In this document: positions 7,917-15,267 of the stretch, in pieces | Layout of the letters: each line of letters opens with the position of its first letter | Position numbering within the stretch: the stretch's first letter is position 1 | Source of the DNA: JAVBMP01 sp031552315 | GTDB taxonomy: Bacteria > Desulfobacterota > Desulfovibrionia > Desulfovibrionales > Desulfovibrionaceae | DNA: 30,113 bases | NCBI GenBank assembly: GCA_031552315.1 | Contig: JAVBMP010000036.1 | Coordinates: forward strand, 1-30,113 | Direction of reading: 5' to 3' | Notes under the pieces: model-generated | Databases searched by the model: none | What the model saw: only the letters and a program-made list of their open reading frames with translations | What the model was told of the DNA's origin: nothing | Made by a program: the position numbers and the translations under genes

Positions 7917-8131
7917 ACTGTTCTATATCCGGAACGATTTCCTGGCGGATTTTACGGGCCTGATTTATAAAAAATATCTGTAGCGAATAAGCCAAGTTCT
8001 AATAAGCATAGCACAAAAAACGGATCGACCACAAGAAATAATTCGCGCGTGCCCCAGTAAAACCATCATCTTGTGCAACGGCCTCCTTTGCGCGTTTCCG
8101 CCTGAAATTTGCAGGGAACGGGCTGGCGGGC
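7917..8131. other. non-coding gap with a solo right-end fragment
   Basis: No credible gene is seen. At 8071-8086 TTGTGCAACGGCCTCC matches the right end of the MITE-like elements without a matching left end, so this AT-rich stretch may be the remains of an older or nested insertion. Otherwise I see nothing assignable before the marR promoter. Confidence 0.45.
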
Positions 8132-8160
8132 TTGTCTTTTTTTATAAATTTAGTTAGAGT
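8132..8160 (+). promoter_or_regulatory. probable marR promoter
   Basis: TTGTCT (8132-8137) and TAGAGT (8155-8160) are spaced by 17 bp, each matching 4 of 6 consensus bases. The -10 box lies inside the operator palindrome at 8150-8169, an arrangement that fits autorepression. Confidence 0.5.
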
Positions 8161-8169
8161 TCTAACTAA
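8150..8169. promoter_or_regulatory. MarR-type operator palindrome
   Basis: Perfect 9-bp arms TTAGTTAGA (8150-8158) and TCTAACTAA (8161-8169) flank GT, ending 13 bp before the marR start codon. Size and symmetry fit a winged-helix MarR dimer. Confidence 0.8.
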
Positions 8170-8182
8170 TCAAGGAGGCAAC

Positions 8183-8635
8183 ATGGCCCAGCACCCCATT
8201 CCAGACCTTATCGCAAAATGCCACCTGACCTGGAAGCGTTATGTGGCCAGGCAATGCCTGCCGCATCAGATCAGCCTTAAGCAGCTGCATTTGTTGCGCT
8301 TGCTGAAAAAGGGGCCGCTTTCACCCATGCAGGCGGCAAGGGAACTGTTTTGCGACAAGCCAACCGCTTCCGTTGTTTTGGGCAACCTTATCAAACGCGG
8401 TTGGGCGGAACGGCATGCGAATGAACAGGACAGGCGCGGGGCCTGCCTGCTCATAACCCGGGCCGGCCTGGAAAAACTGGAATCTATGGAGGCGGGCGGC
8501 GGCCTTTTGCGCGGGCATCGCCCCCAGGAATGCCTGAACGCGGAAGAACGCGAAACCTTGCGCGTTCTGTTGCTGAAAATTTATGAACACCTGAACGCCA
8601 ATCTTACAGGAGAAAATCATGACGCAACAAGCTGA
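8183..8635 (+). CDS. MarR family transcriptional regulator
   Basis: A 150-aa winged-helix regulator. The DNA-binding part reads QISLKQLHLLRLLKKGPLSPMQAARELFCDKPTASVVLGNLIKRGW, with the typical wing DRRGACLLITRAGLEKLE after it. ATG 8183 has AAGGAGG 5 nt upstream and is preferred over upstream in-frame starts that would overlap the operator. Its stop overlaps the nitroreductase start by 17 bp, so the two are co-translated. By analogy with MarR-nitroreductase pairs it probably represses its own operon and is released by an electrophilic, phenolic or oxidising compound; the inducer is unknown. Confidence 0.93.
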   Translation: MAQHPIPDLIAKCHLTWKRYVARQCLPHQISLKQLHLLRLLKKGPLSPMQAARELFCDKPTASVVLGNLIKRGWAERHANEQDRRGACLLITRAGLEKLESMEAGGGLLRGHRPQECLNAEERETLRVLLLKIYEHLNANLTGENHDATS

Positions 8636-9404
8636 AAATGTTTTGGAATTGCTGCACTCCCTACGCACAATTCACGGAGATTTCGCTGAAACTCCGGTGC
8701 GGGAACAGGATATGGAAACCATTTTGAAAGCCGCCGTCCGGGCCGCAAATTCCTCTTCCCGGCAGTGCTATTCAATAATTAGCCTGCAAGACCGGCAATT
8801 GATGAAGGAAATATGCATGTATTCCGCCCCGCGGGCGCTACTTTTTCTGGCAGATTCCACCCGCCTGCGCGATGCGGCCAACAGCCTGGGGTACGAGTTT
8901 GGCACAGATACGCTGGAGGATTTGCTCACCCCCATCATAGACGCCTCATTGGCCGCGCAAAACGCCATAATTGCCGCCAAAGCGCTGGGCATTGACAGCA
9001 TGCTGACCAACGCCGTGCTGCGCGGAGACCCTTCCCGCTTCAAACGCCTGCTTGACCTGCCGGATGAAGGCTGCATGCCGCTGTTCACAGTGCTTTTCGG
9101 TTACCCTAAAGAAGAACCCGCGCACCAGCACGGCCGTTATCTGGGGCCGGGCCTGCTGCACAATGAAGGGTACCAGCGCATGACCGCGGAACAGTTGCAA
9201 GCCATGCTGGCCGAATATGACGCGCCGGAAAGGCACATGGGGCTTTCCTTCACAGATTGGCGCGCCAACGGGCATAAAAGCTATTTTGAATGGTTTTTCA
9301 AGGTCTGGTCCAAAAACGCCACCCCGCAAAATGAAACGCCCCGCAAACGGACGGATAACGCGCGTATTATGGCGGAACAGGCCGGTTTTTTGAACAAGGC
9401 ATAA
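8619..9404 (+). CDS. nitroreductase family flavoprotein
   Basis: The 261-aa product has the FMN-binding nitroreductase fold signs: VREQDMETILKAAVRAANSSSRQCYSI near the N-terminus, then SLAAQNAIIAAKALGIDSMLTNAVL in the middle and LFGYPKEEP later. Such enzymes reduce nitroaromatics, quinones or related electrophiles using NAD(P)H. ATG 8619 has AGGAG 8 nt upstream and lies inside the end of marR in another frame. The C-terminal tail (TDWRANGHKSYFEWFFKVW) is longer than in the minimal family members and resembles that of anaerobe nitroreductases. It is the second gene of a two-gene operon. The substrate is not predictable. Confidence 0.9.
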   Translation: MTQQAENVLELLHSLRTIHGDFAETPVREQDMETILKAAVRAANSSSRQCYSIISLQDRQLMKEICMYSAPRALLFLADSTRLRDAANSLGYEFGTDTLEDLLTPIIDASLAAQNAIIAAKALGIDSMLTNAVLRGDPSRFKRLLDLPDEGCMPLFTVLFGYPKEEPAHQHGRYLGPGLLHNEGYQRMTAEQLQAMLAEYDAPERHMGLSFTDWRANGHKSYFEWFFKVWSKNATPQNETPRKRTDNARIMAEQAGFLNKA

Positions 9405-9406
9405 CT

Positions 9407-9428
9407 GAGACCATCGCACAATGGCCTC
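9407..9428. repeat. solo 22-bp palindrome
   Basis: Arms GAGACCAT and ATGGCCTC around CGCACA, beginning 2 nt after the nitroreductase stop. It is a member of the same family as the ends of the MITE-like elements. Confidence 0.75.
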
Positions 9429-9448
9429 AACCTCATCCTGAAAATTTT

Positions 9449-9477
9449 GGGCCGTGGTGACGCGCGGCCCTTTTTTA
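9449..9477 (+). terminator. rho-independent terminator
   Basis: GGGCCG (9449-9454) pairs with CGGCCC (9465-9470), followed by TTTTTTATTTTTT. It closes the marR-nitroreductase operon. Confidence 0.85.
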
Positions 9478-9621
9478 TTTTTTGGGACGAGCCGGATCTG
9501 TTGGGAAAACTTGCAAAAAAATGCCCGGTGCGCTATGGGTTAATTGAGGTGTCTCATTTGGCCCTGGTGTACGGGCGCGGCTTTTCCGGCACAGCTTTTA
9601 CCCCCCACAAGGAGGCTTGTC

Positions 9622-11505
9622 ATGGCTGAAAAAAAGACAATTGAAGAAAAAAGCATTTGGGAAGATGCCAGAAGCATGTTGCGCAAGGCGGAAAAAGATG
9701 GAATTGAAACCGCCTGGGATCGTTTTGAAAAACAGTCTCCGGTGTGCGGGTTTTGCAAACAGGGCACCAGCTGCCGCAATTGCGCCATGGGCCCCTGCCG
9801 GGTAAGCGAGGCCCCGGGCGCAAAAAATAGTCACGGGGTATGCGGGGCAGACGCCAGCGTTATTGTGGCCCGCAACTTCGCCCGCTTTGTGGCCGGCGGT
9901 TCCGCCGGGCATTCAGACCACGGGCGCGACCTTATAGAAACGCTTGAAGCCATTGTGCAGGGCAACGCGCCCGGTTACGCGGTGGCCGATGAAGGCAAAC
10001 TGCGCCGCCTGGCTGCGGAATTTCAGGTGCCGGGGGCGGAAAGCCGCCCCTTGATGGAAGTTGCGCAAGGCCTGGTGGACGCCTGCTTTGAGGAATTTGG
10101 CAGCCGCAAAAAGGAACTGGCCCTTACCGCCCGCGCCCCGGAAAAGCGGCGTCAGCTCTGGCGGGAACTTGCCATGATGCCGCGCGGCATTGACCGGGAA
10201 ATTGCGGAAACCATGCACCGCACCCACATGGGCTGCGACAACGACGCCCTTAGCCTGGTGGTGCAAAGCGCGCGCACGGCCCTTTCAGACGGCTGGGGCG
10301 GTTCAATGATAGGCACCGAGCTTTCTGACGTGATTTTCGGCACCCCGTCGCCGCGTTCATCTTCCGTCAACCTTGGCGTGTTGAAGGCGGACAAGGTGAA
10401 CATACTGGTGCACGGCCACAACCCGGTTGTTTCTGAACTTGTCCTGGCCGCCGCGCGAGACCCGCAAATGCTGGAAAAAGCCCGCCAGGCCGGGGCTTCC
10501 GGCATAAATGTGGCCGGGTTGTGCTGCACGGGCAATGAACTTATGATGCGCCAGGGCATACCCTTGGCCGGCAACCACCTGATGACGGAACTGGCCATTG
10601 TCACCGGCGCGGTGGAAGCGGTAGTGGTGGATTACCAGTGTATAATGCCTGCATTGGTGCGCGTATCGTCTTGTTATCATACCCGTTTTATCAGCACTTC
10701 CAACAAGGCGCACTTTACCGGGGCCACGCATGTTGAGGTGCGCCCGCACAACGCGCGGGAAAAGTGCCGAGAAATAGTTGAACTGGCGATTGAAGCCTAC
10801 AAAAAGCGTGACCCCGCCCGGGTGGATATACCATCCGGCCCCGTGCCCATTATGACCGGGTTTTCAAATGAAGCCATCCTCGCGGCCCTTGGCGGCAGCG
10901 CGGAACCGTTGCTGAACGCGCTTAAAAGCGGGCAAATCAAGGGCGCCGTGGGCATAGTCGGCTGCAACAACCCCATGTACCAGCACGATTCCTGCAACGT
11001 GGCGCTTGCCAAAGAACTTATAAAGCGCGACATCCTGGTGCTGGTTACCGGTTGCGTCACCTGCGCCGCCGGCAAGGCCGGGCTGCTTGTGCCGGAAGGG
11101 GCCGGCATGGCCGGGCCGGGGCTTGCCGGGCTGTGCCGCGCCCTGAATATTCCGCCCGCCCTGCACATGGGAAGCTGCGTGGACAATTCACGCATCATGA
11201 CCCTGTGCGGCATGCTGGCAAGCGCCTTGGGCGTGGATATATCAGACTTGCCGGTAGGCGCGGCTTCACCGGAATGGTATTCGGAAAAGGCCGTGGCCAT
11301 TGCCACCTACGCGGTAGCCAGCGGCATTCCCACCCTTATAGGGCACCCGCCGTTCATTACCGGCAGCGCCTTTGTGACAGACCTGGCCCTGAACGGCCTT
11401 GCCAACGTGGTGGGGGCCGCCTTCATTGTGGAACCGGATCCTGTAAAGGGCGCGGACAGGCTGGAGGAAATTATTATGGAACGCCGCGCCAGGCTGGGCA
11501 TTTGA
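9622..11505 (+). CDS. cooS: anaerobic carbon monoxide dehydrogenase, catalytic subunit
   Basis: The 627-aa enzyme oxidises CO to CO2 at a Ni-Fe-S C-cluster and gives electrons to ferredoxin. Cluster ligands can be placed: CxxC at 42/45 (D-cluster), C51, C54, C59, C74 (B-cluster), and H266, C302, C340, C448, C478, C519 for the C-cluster. The proton-path histidines GHSDH (97/100) and a lysine in SEKAV are present. All key residues seem intact and length is normal. ATG 9622 has GGAGG 6 nt upstream; an upstream in-frame ATG at 9544 adds a non-conserved tail. cooC follows after 173 bp. No acetyl-CoA synthase or Coo hydrogenase genes are in view, so a stand-alone CO-oxidising role is likely. Confidence 0.97.
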   Translation: MAEKKTIEEKSIWEDARSMLRKAEKDGIETAWDRFEKQSPVCGFCKQGTSCRNCAMGPCRVSEAPGAKNSHGVCGADASVIVARNFARFVAGGSAGHSDHGRDLIETLEAIVQGNAPGYAVADEGKLRRLAAEFQVPGAESRPLMEVAQGLVDACFEEFGSRKKELALTARAPEKRRQLWRELAMMPRGIDREIAETMHRTHMGCDNDALSLVVQSARTALSDGWGGSMIGTELSDVIFGTPSPRSSSVNLGVLKADKVNILVHGHNPVVSELVLAAARDPQMLEKARQAGASGINVAGLCCTGNELMMRQGIPLAGNHLMTELAIVTGAVEAVVVDYQCIMPALVRVSSCYHTRFISTSNKAHFTGATHVEVRPHNAREKCREIVELAIEAYKKRDPARVDIPSGPVPIMTGFSNEAILAALGGSAEPLLNALKSGQIKGAVGIVGCNNPMYQHDSCNVALAKELIKRDILVLVTGCVTCAAGKAGLLVPEGAGMAGPGLAGLCRALNIPPALHMGSCVDNSRIMTLCGMLASALGVDISDLPVGAASPEWYSEKAVAIATYAVASGIPTLIGHPPFITGSAFVTDLALNGLANVVGAAFIVEPDPVKGADRLEEIIMERRARLGI

Positions 11506-11516
11506 TAAGCGGTATT

Positions 11517-11635
11517 CAGAGCATTTTGTCATTGAAATTATCCATTCAGATAAAATGCTCTGGCGTTGTGAAGCGAAGCGCAACGCCCGCTGGATTGTAG
11601 CAGGCGGGCTTTGCCCGCCGTTAAGCGACAATCTC
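11517..11635. repeat. cluster of three hairpins between cooS and cooC
   Basis: Three consecutive inverted repeats fill the gap. CAGAGCATTTT (11517-11527) pairs with AAAATGCTCTG (11552-11562); GGCGTTG (11562-11568) with CAACGCC (11581-11587); GGCGGGC (11603-11609) with GCCCGCC (11613-11619). No T-run follows. It looks like a repetitive extragenic element or an mRNA processing or stability site; only one copy is in the window. Confidence 0.65.
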
Positions 11636-11678
11636 AAAGCGAAAATGTCATAAAGGAACCCCAAAGAACAGGTGCTGT

Positions 11679-12509
11679 ATGAAAATTGCCTTCGCGGGGA
11701 AGGGCGGCGCGGGTAAAACCAGCCTGGCCGCCTGGACGGCGGATTACCTGGCCCGCCGGGGCCATAACGTGTGGCTTGTGGACGCGGATACCGCCCTGTC
11801 CCTGGGGGCGGCCTCCGGGTTGGAAAAGGGCCTGCTGCCGCCGCCGCTGGCCGCCCGTCATGACCTTTTGCTGGAACGCATAGGGCAGGGCGGGCTGATA
11901 AACCTTAACCCGGAAGTTGGCGACCTGCCGGAAGAATTGGCGGTGGTTCTGCCGCCTTCCGGCGGGTTGTCGCCCCCGGGCATACAGCCGGGCGTAAAAC
12001 GCCTTCTGGTAATGGGCAGCATTGCCCTGGCCGGGGGCGGCTGCGCCTGTGAGGCCAACGCCCTGCTAAAGGCCGTGCTGGCGCATCTTATTCTGGAACG
12101 TGACGATTACGTGCTGGTGGATCTTGAAGCCGGGGTGGAACACCTTGGCCGGGGCACCGTCGCCGGGGTGGACGCCCTGGTGGTGGTAAGCGAACCTTCC
12201 CTGCGCGGGCTGGAAGTGGCGGCGTCTGTATGCAGGCTGGCGGAAGAACTGGGCCTGACCCGCTGCGTCCTGGCGCTGAACCGGGCGGAAGACGCGGATA
12301 TGGCGGAATTTACAGATGCCGCGTCCTTTACCGCAACCTTTGTGGAACAGGCCGGTCTTGTGGGCTTGCCGCGGCCAAGTTGCTTCATTCCCGTTTTGCC
12401 GGGGCTTGCCCGGCGTATGTTGCGGGCGTCTTCCGTCCTGGCCCTGCCGGAAGAAAGCTTGCTGGATGAAATAATTTCCGGCCTGCTTGCCGCGCTTGAC
12501 CGCGTTTGA
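11679..12509 (+). CDS. cooC: CO dehydrogenase nickel-insertion ATPase
   Basis: A 276-aa MinD/ParA-type P-loop ATPase that helps load nickel into the CooS C-cluster. It has the deviant Walker A GKGGAGKTS at residues 7-15 with the early signature lysine, DADT after the second strand, and a CAC cysteine pair (GGGCACEAN) that in CooC binds metal at the dimer face, then VLVDLEAGVEHLGRGT as the Walker B and switch region. The ATG at 11679 has only a weak ribosome site (CAGGTG), but it begins exactly at the expected MKIAFAGKGG. It lies directly downstream of cooS, supporting the assignment. Confidence 0.95.
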   Translation: MKIAFAGKGGAGKTSLAAWTADYLARRGHNVWLVDADTALSLGAASGLEKGLLPPPLAARHDLLLERIGQGGLINLNPEVGDLPEELAVVLPPSGGLSPPGIQPGVKRLLVMGSIALAGGGCACEANALLKAVLAHLILERDDYVLVDLEAGVEHLGRGTVAGVDALVVVSEPSLRGLEVAASVCRLAEELGLTRCVLALNRAEDADMAEFTDAASFTATFVEQAGLVGLPRPSCFIPVLPGLARRMLRASSVLALPEESLLDEIISGLLAALDRV

Positions 12510-12619
12510 CGGGGCTTGATGGGGCCTGACAGCGCCGCTTGCCCGGAACCGCCGTTTGCCCGGAACGCGCACGGTGGGCCGTAAAAACATGCCGGGCCAG
12601 GCGCGGTCAATATGTTGGC

Positions 12620-12647
12620 TTGACAAGGGCGCATTGTGTTGTTTATT
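12620..12647 (+). promoter_or_regulatory. possible promoter upstream of the TctC-like gene
   Basis: TTGACA (12620-12625), a 16-bp spacer and TTTATT (12642-12647). TGTTG and CAACA arms flank the -10 box and could be an operator. The MITE-like element copy 2 lies between this site and the gene at 12869, so expression of that gene from here would have to pass through the element. Confidence 0.35.
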
Positions 12648-12661
12648 CAACATCTGTGAAC

Positions 12662-12816
12662 GAGGCCGTTGCACAATGGCCTTTTTGCCCTTTTACTGCG
12701 TCGTGCTTCATCCCGCGCGAAGGTCATATATGCTTGAATATACTCCCTCCGCACGCCCTATGCGATAAGGGGCACTCCTTGTAAAAGAACAAAAATTCTC
12801 ATTGTGCAACGGCCTC
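12662..12816. repeat. MITE-like element, copy 2 (155 bp)
   Basis: Left end GAGGCCGTTGCACAATG and right end CATTGTGCAACGGCCTC are perfect 17-bp inverted repeats, with inner arms TTTTTGCCCTTTTAC and GTAAAAGAACAAAAA. The interior is as in copy 1 except for a variable segment between CCGCACG and GCACTCC that here is a near-palindrome (CCCTATGCGATAAGGG). The 359-bp gap 12510-12868 holds only this and the possible promoter. Confidence 0.9.
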
Positions 12817-12868
12817 GCAAGCAGTAAGTCCGGCGAATTTTACATTTTTATCCACTGCCAGGAAGTGA

Positions 12869-14293
12869 ATGAAAAACAGGTGTTGTGAAGCGCGGCGCGG
12901 TGCCGTTTTCAAGGCGGGTGTTGCCCGGCTGCCGCTATTTTGCGCCTTGCTGGCGTTTTGCGTCCTTTTTGCCTGCGCCTTTCCCGCATGCGGCGTTGCG
13001 GCCCAAAATGCGGCCCCAAAGGCGGATCCAAAGGCAGGCCAGACTGCAAGTTCCGGCGCCCCCACTGCCACAACCGCCGTTTCTGCCCCCGCAACCGCCG
13101 CCCCCGCAACCGCAACCGCCGCCGCCCCCGGCAAGGAAGACCCTTTCGCCCTGCCGCCCAATATCAAAAAGCCGGATCGCGTGCTGCGGGAAGAGGCCAT
13201 CACCCCGGAAGTGGACAGCCGCATCAGGCCGCAGCTGCCCCCGGCAAGCTTGCCGGGGCCCAGGCAACCTGCTTCCGGGCAACCTGCTTCCGGCCAGGCC
13301 ACTCCCGGTCAACTCACTCCCGGTCAGGCCGTTTCCCAGCCTCTGCCCGGCTCAATGGCGGAACCCGGCCCCAATGCCGCGCCCGGCCCATATGCTTCAG
13401 AAGACGAATTGCGCCCGGCCTTTTCACAAGCGCTGAACATTCTGAACCCGTTTACAGAACTTGATGAAACCGGCCAGTTTTTAAGCCTGCTGGAACCTTT
13501 TGTTTATGAAATTACCAATTATCCCCTGAGTATAACCATAAAATCCGGCCGGGCCGGGGCAGATGCCTGGGGCGGACTTCCGGCCCTGCCCAAAGACGGC
13601 AACAGCGCCGCCATAGTCATGTTGCCCAACCTGATAACGCGCGGCCTGCACCCATACCCCACCTACCATCTGGATGACGTAGCCCCGGAATTTTTGCTGG
13701 CGGAATTGCCGCTGGCGCTTTGGGTGCCGGAAGGCAGCCCCTTCAAAACCCTGCAAGATTTAACGCGCTTTGCGTTTAATAACCCGGAACAGCTGATAAT
13801 TGGCGGCGGCGGCACCTATTCCGCCCCCCAGCTTGCCAATGCGGTATTCGCGCGGGCCGCCGGGTTGACCGTGGGTTACCGGGGCTACCTGGGCACGGCA
13901 GACGCCATGCGGGCAGCCAATGAAGGGCGGGTAGCCGCCGTATGGGGCTATGCGCTGGAAGAACCGGGAAAAAGCGCCAAAATGCGGCCCCTGGCTATTG
14001 CCGCGCGGGCGCGTTCGCCGGTTTTTCCGCAATTGCCCACCTTTGATGAACAGAAGGTGGATCTGCTTTTCCACGCGGACTTTGGTTTTTCTTTACCCGC
14101 CGGCACAGCGGCGGACGTGCGCGCCTTGTGGCAAAAGGTGTTCAAAAAGCTTGCCTCCGGGCCGGAATGGGCAAAGGCCGCCACCGCGCTTGGCTTCAAG
14201 GTAAAATTTACCGGCCAGCCGGAACTGGGGGAATGGTACAATTCCCAAATTGGGTTTTATAGAGATTTTATAAAAGATTACGGCATAAAATAA
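12869..14293 (+). CDS. TctC/Bug-type periplasmic solute-binding protein with Ala/Pro-rich linker
   Basis: The 474-aa product has an N-terminal signal (about 1-45, hydrophobic LPLFCALLAFCVLFACAF), then about 130 residues rich in Ala, Pro, Thr and Gln, including QPASG-type 5-residue repeats, then a domain from about residue 185 resembling tripartite tricarboxylate transporter receptors (AELPLALWVPEGSPFKTLQDL, GGGGTYSAPQLANAVF, YRGYLGTADAMRAANEGRVAAVWGY). Such proteins bind carboxylates for TctAB carriers, but no tctA or tctB is near. ATG 12869 has AGGAAG just upstream. The long linker is unusual; it may tether the domain away from the membrane. The ligand is unknown. Confidence 0.8.
   Translation: MKNRCCEARRGAVFKAGVARLPLFCALLAFCVLFACAFPACGVAAQNAAPKADPKAGQTASSGAPTATTAVSAPATAAPATATAAAPGKEDPFALPPNIKKPDRVLREEAITPEVDSRIRPQLPPASLPGPRQPASGQPASGQATPGQLTPGQAVSQPLPGSMAEPGPNAAPGPYASEDELRPAFSQALNILNPFTELDETGQFLSLLEPFVYEITNYPLSITIKSGRAGADAWGGLPALPKDGNSAAIVMLPNLITRGLHPYPTYHLDDVAPEFLLAELPLALWVPEGSPFKTLQDLTRFAFNNPEQLIIGGGGTYSAPQLANAVFARAAGLTVGYRGYLGTADAMRAANEGRVAAVWGYALEEPGKSAKMRPLAIAARARSPVFPQLPTFDEQKVDLLFHADFGFSLPAGTAADVRALWQKVFKKLASGPEWAKAATALGFKVKFTGQPELGEWYNSQIGFYRDFIKDYGIK
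13265..13324 (+). repeat. 15-bp tandem repeat, four units, in TctC-like gene
   Basis: Four in-frame 15-bp units from 13265 encode QPASG, QPASG, QATPG and QLTPG. The first two differ by one base. Confidence 0.8.
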
Positions 14294-14336
14294 GGCGCGC
14301 GCCCGCTTGTCTTGCGGTATTTTGTGGCGGCTTCCC

Positions 14337-14365
14337 TTGACAAAACCCCTGATGGGGGCTATATA
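14337..14365 (+). promoter_or_regulatory. strong sigma70-type promoter of the redox cluster
   Basis: TTGACA (14337-14342) with a 17-bp spacer and TATATA (14360-14365). The spacer contains the palindrome CCCCTGATGGGG, a possible regulator site. The leader to the ATG at 14456 is about 85 nt. Confidence 0.75.
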
Positions 14366-14455
14366 TTCTAGCTGAAGGAACATTTTTTTAAACAAATTAT
14401 CAGCGACTTATGCGCAGCATTCTTGTTGCCGCTTGGCCGGAGCAGGAGACTTATC

Positions 14456-14740
14456 ATGGCAGGCAAAACAGAAATCGGCCTTTGGGATGATGATATTGAA
14501 CGGATAAAACGCACACATGGCGTAATGGAAAAACTGCTGCGCCAAATGCGCATACAGGCGTACATTTGCACCAACTGTGAACCGCCCCAGCTTGGCCGCA
14601 GCAATCTTTTCGGTAAATTCCCGGTTATTGAGGTCAATGGCAACTACTGGCACCGCAAACCGAATGAAGACATTTCGGAAGAACAGCTTGCGGTGCTGTT
14701 TCGCCACCTGGTCTCCATGGGCGAACTTTCCACAAATTGA
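14456..14740 (+). CDS. small CxxC protein of the thioredoxin cluster, 94 aa
   Basis: I do not recognise a named family. ATG 14456 has AGGAG 8 nt upstream. The protein is soluble and mostly helical at the start (LWDDDIERIKRTHGVMEKLLRQM), then a strand into CTNC at residues 38-41, then LFGKFPVIEVNGNYWHRKP and a final helix ISEEQLAVLFRHLV. The CxxC and later FPVIEVNG could form part of a thioredoxin-like or small metal-binding fold, but the spacing is shorter than in true thioredoxins. It precedes a thioredoxin by 76 bp and likely shares its redox pathway. Confidence 0.8.
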   Translation: MAGKTEIGLWDDDIERIKRTHGVMEKLLRQMRIQAYICTNCEPPQLGRSNLFGKFPVIEVNGNYWHRKPNEDISEEQLAVLFRHLVSMGELSTN

Positions 14741-14785
14741 GTTTTGGTTTTATTGATTAGGGCTTTTGCGGGTAACGCCCCGCAT

Positions 14786-14791
14786 TATAAT
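14786..14791 (+). promoter_or_regulatory. possible internal -10 box before thioredoxin
   Basis: A perfect TATAAT lies 25 bp before the thioredoxin ATG, preceded by a GC-rich imperfect hairpin (GCGGG/CCCGC). No good -35 box is visible, so it may need an activator or be chance. Confidence 0.35.
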
Positions 14792-14816
14792 AACCTCTAT
14801 TTTTTAAGGAGCGGAA

Positions 14817-15128
14817 ATGTTTACTGAACTTACCAATGAAAACTATTCCCAGATGATCAAAGACACCCAGTCCGGTGTTATTCTTTGTAAAAAAGACCTT
14901 TGCCCGCACTGCAAAAACATGGGCGTTGTAGTTGAAAAGTTTTCCGCCATGGTGGGCGGCGATGTGAAATACTACAGCATCAACAGCCAGACCCAAACCG
15001 ACGCCCTGGCCGGTGTTGGCGCTGAACGCGTGCCCACAATCTGCATTATCAAAAACGGCCGCATTGCCAGCGTAAAGTCCGGCCTGATGAACCCGCGCGA
15101 ACTTGAAGCCCTGTTCAAGAGCGTTTAA
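14817..15128 (+). CDS. thioredoxin-like protein with CPHC active site
   Basis: The 103-aa product has a thioredoxin fold pattern: VILCKKDLCPHCKNM with the redox pair C29/C32, then VKYYSINSQTQTDALAGVGAERVPTICIIKNGRIASVKSGL, which contains the cis-proline site and final strands, and a closing helix. The motif is CPHC, as in DsbA, rather than the usual CGPC, and there is no preceding Trp; this normally makes the couple more oxidising. There is no signal peptide, so it is cytoplasmic. AAGGAG lies 6 nt before the ATG. It probably receives electrons from the reductase encoded next. Confidence 0.93.
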   Translation: MFTELTNENYSQMIKDTQSGVILCKKDLCPHCKNMGVVVEKFSAMVGGDVKYYSINSQTQTDALAGVGAERVPTICIIKNGRIASVKSGLMNPRELEALFKSV

Positions 15129-15144
15129 TTACAAAGTATGCGGC

Positions 15145-15185
15145 GCAAGATAACCGTTATGGTTATCTTGCCCATTCCTTTTTTT
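15145..15185 (+). terminator. probable terminator after thioredoxin
   Basis: An 11-bp perfect stem GCAAGATAACC (15145-15155) with GGTTATCTTGC (15161-15171), followed 7 nt later by seven T (15179-15185). The gap before the T-run suggests partial termination or an mRNA 3'-end stabiliser. Confidence 0.65.
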
Positions 15186-15267
15186 CCGGCATGTTCCGTG
15201 CGTGCCGTTTTTGTTGCATGTTTCTACGTTACGTTAATCCCTCAACTTTCAGCAAGGGTACCACAAC

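Noticed and set aside
7700..7918. Small minus-strand frame of type REYIKAYMTFARDEA, repeated in the copies at 12662 and 19039
   Set aside because: It lies wholly inside the MITE-like elements, the variable segments break the frame differently in each copy, and no ribosome site is present. The shared peptide follows from shared DNA.
9478..9621. CooA-type operator (TGTC/GACA half sites) upstream of cooS
   Set aside because: Only a lone TGTC at 9550 was found without the paired half at the right spacing, so no CO-sensor site can be claimed.
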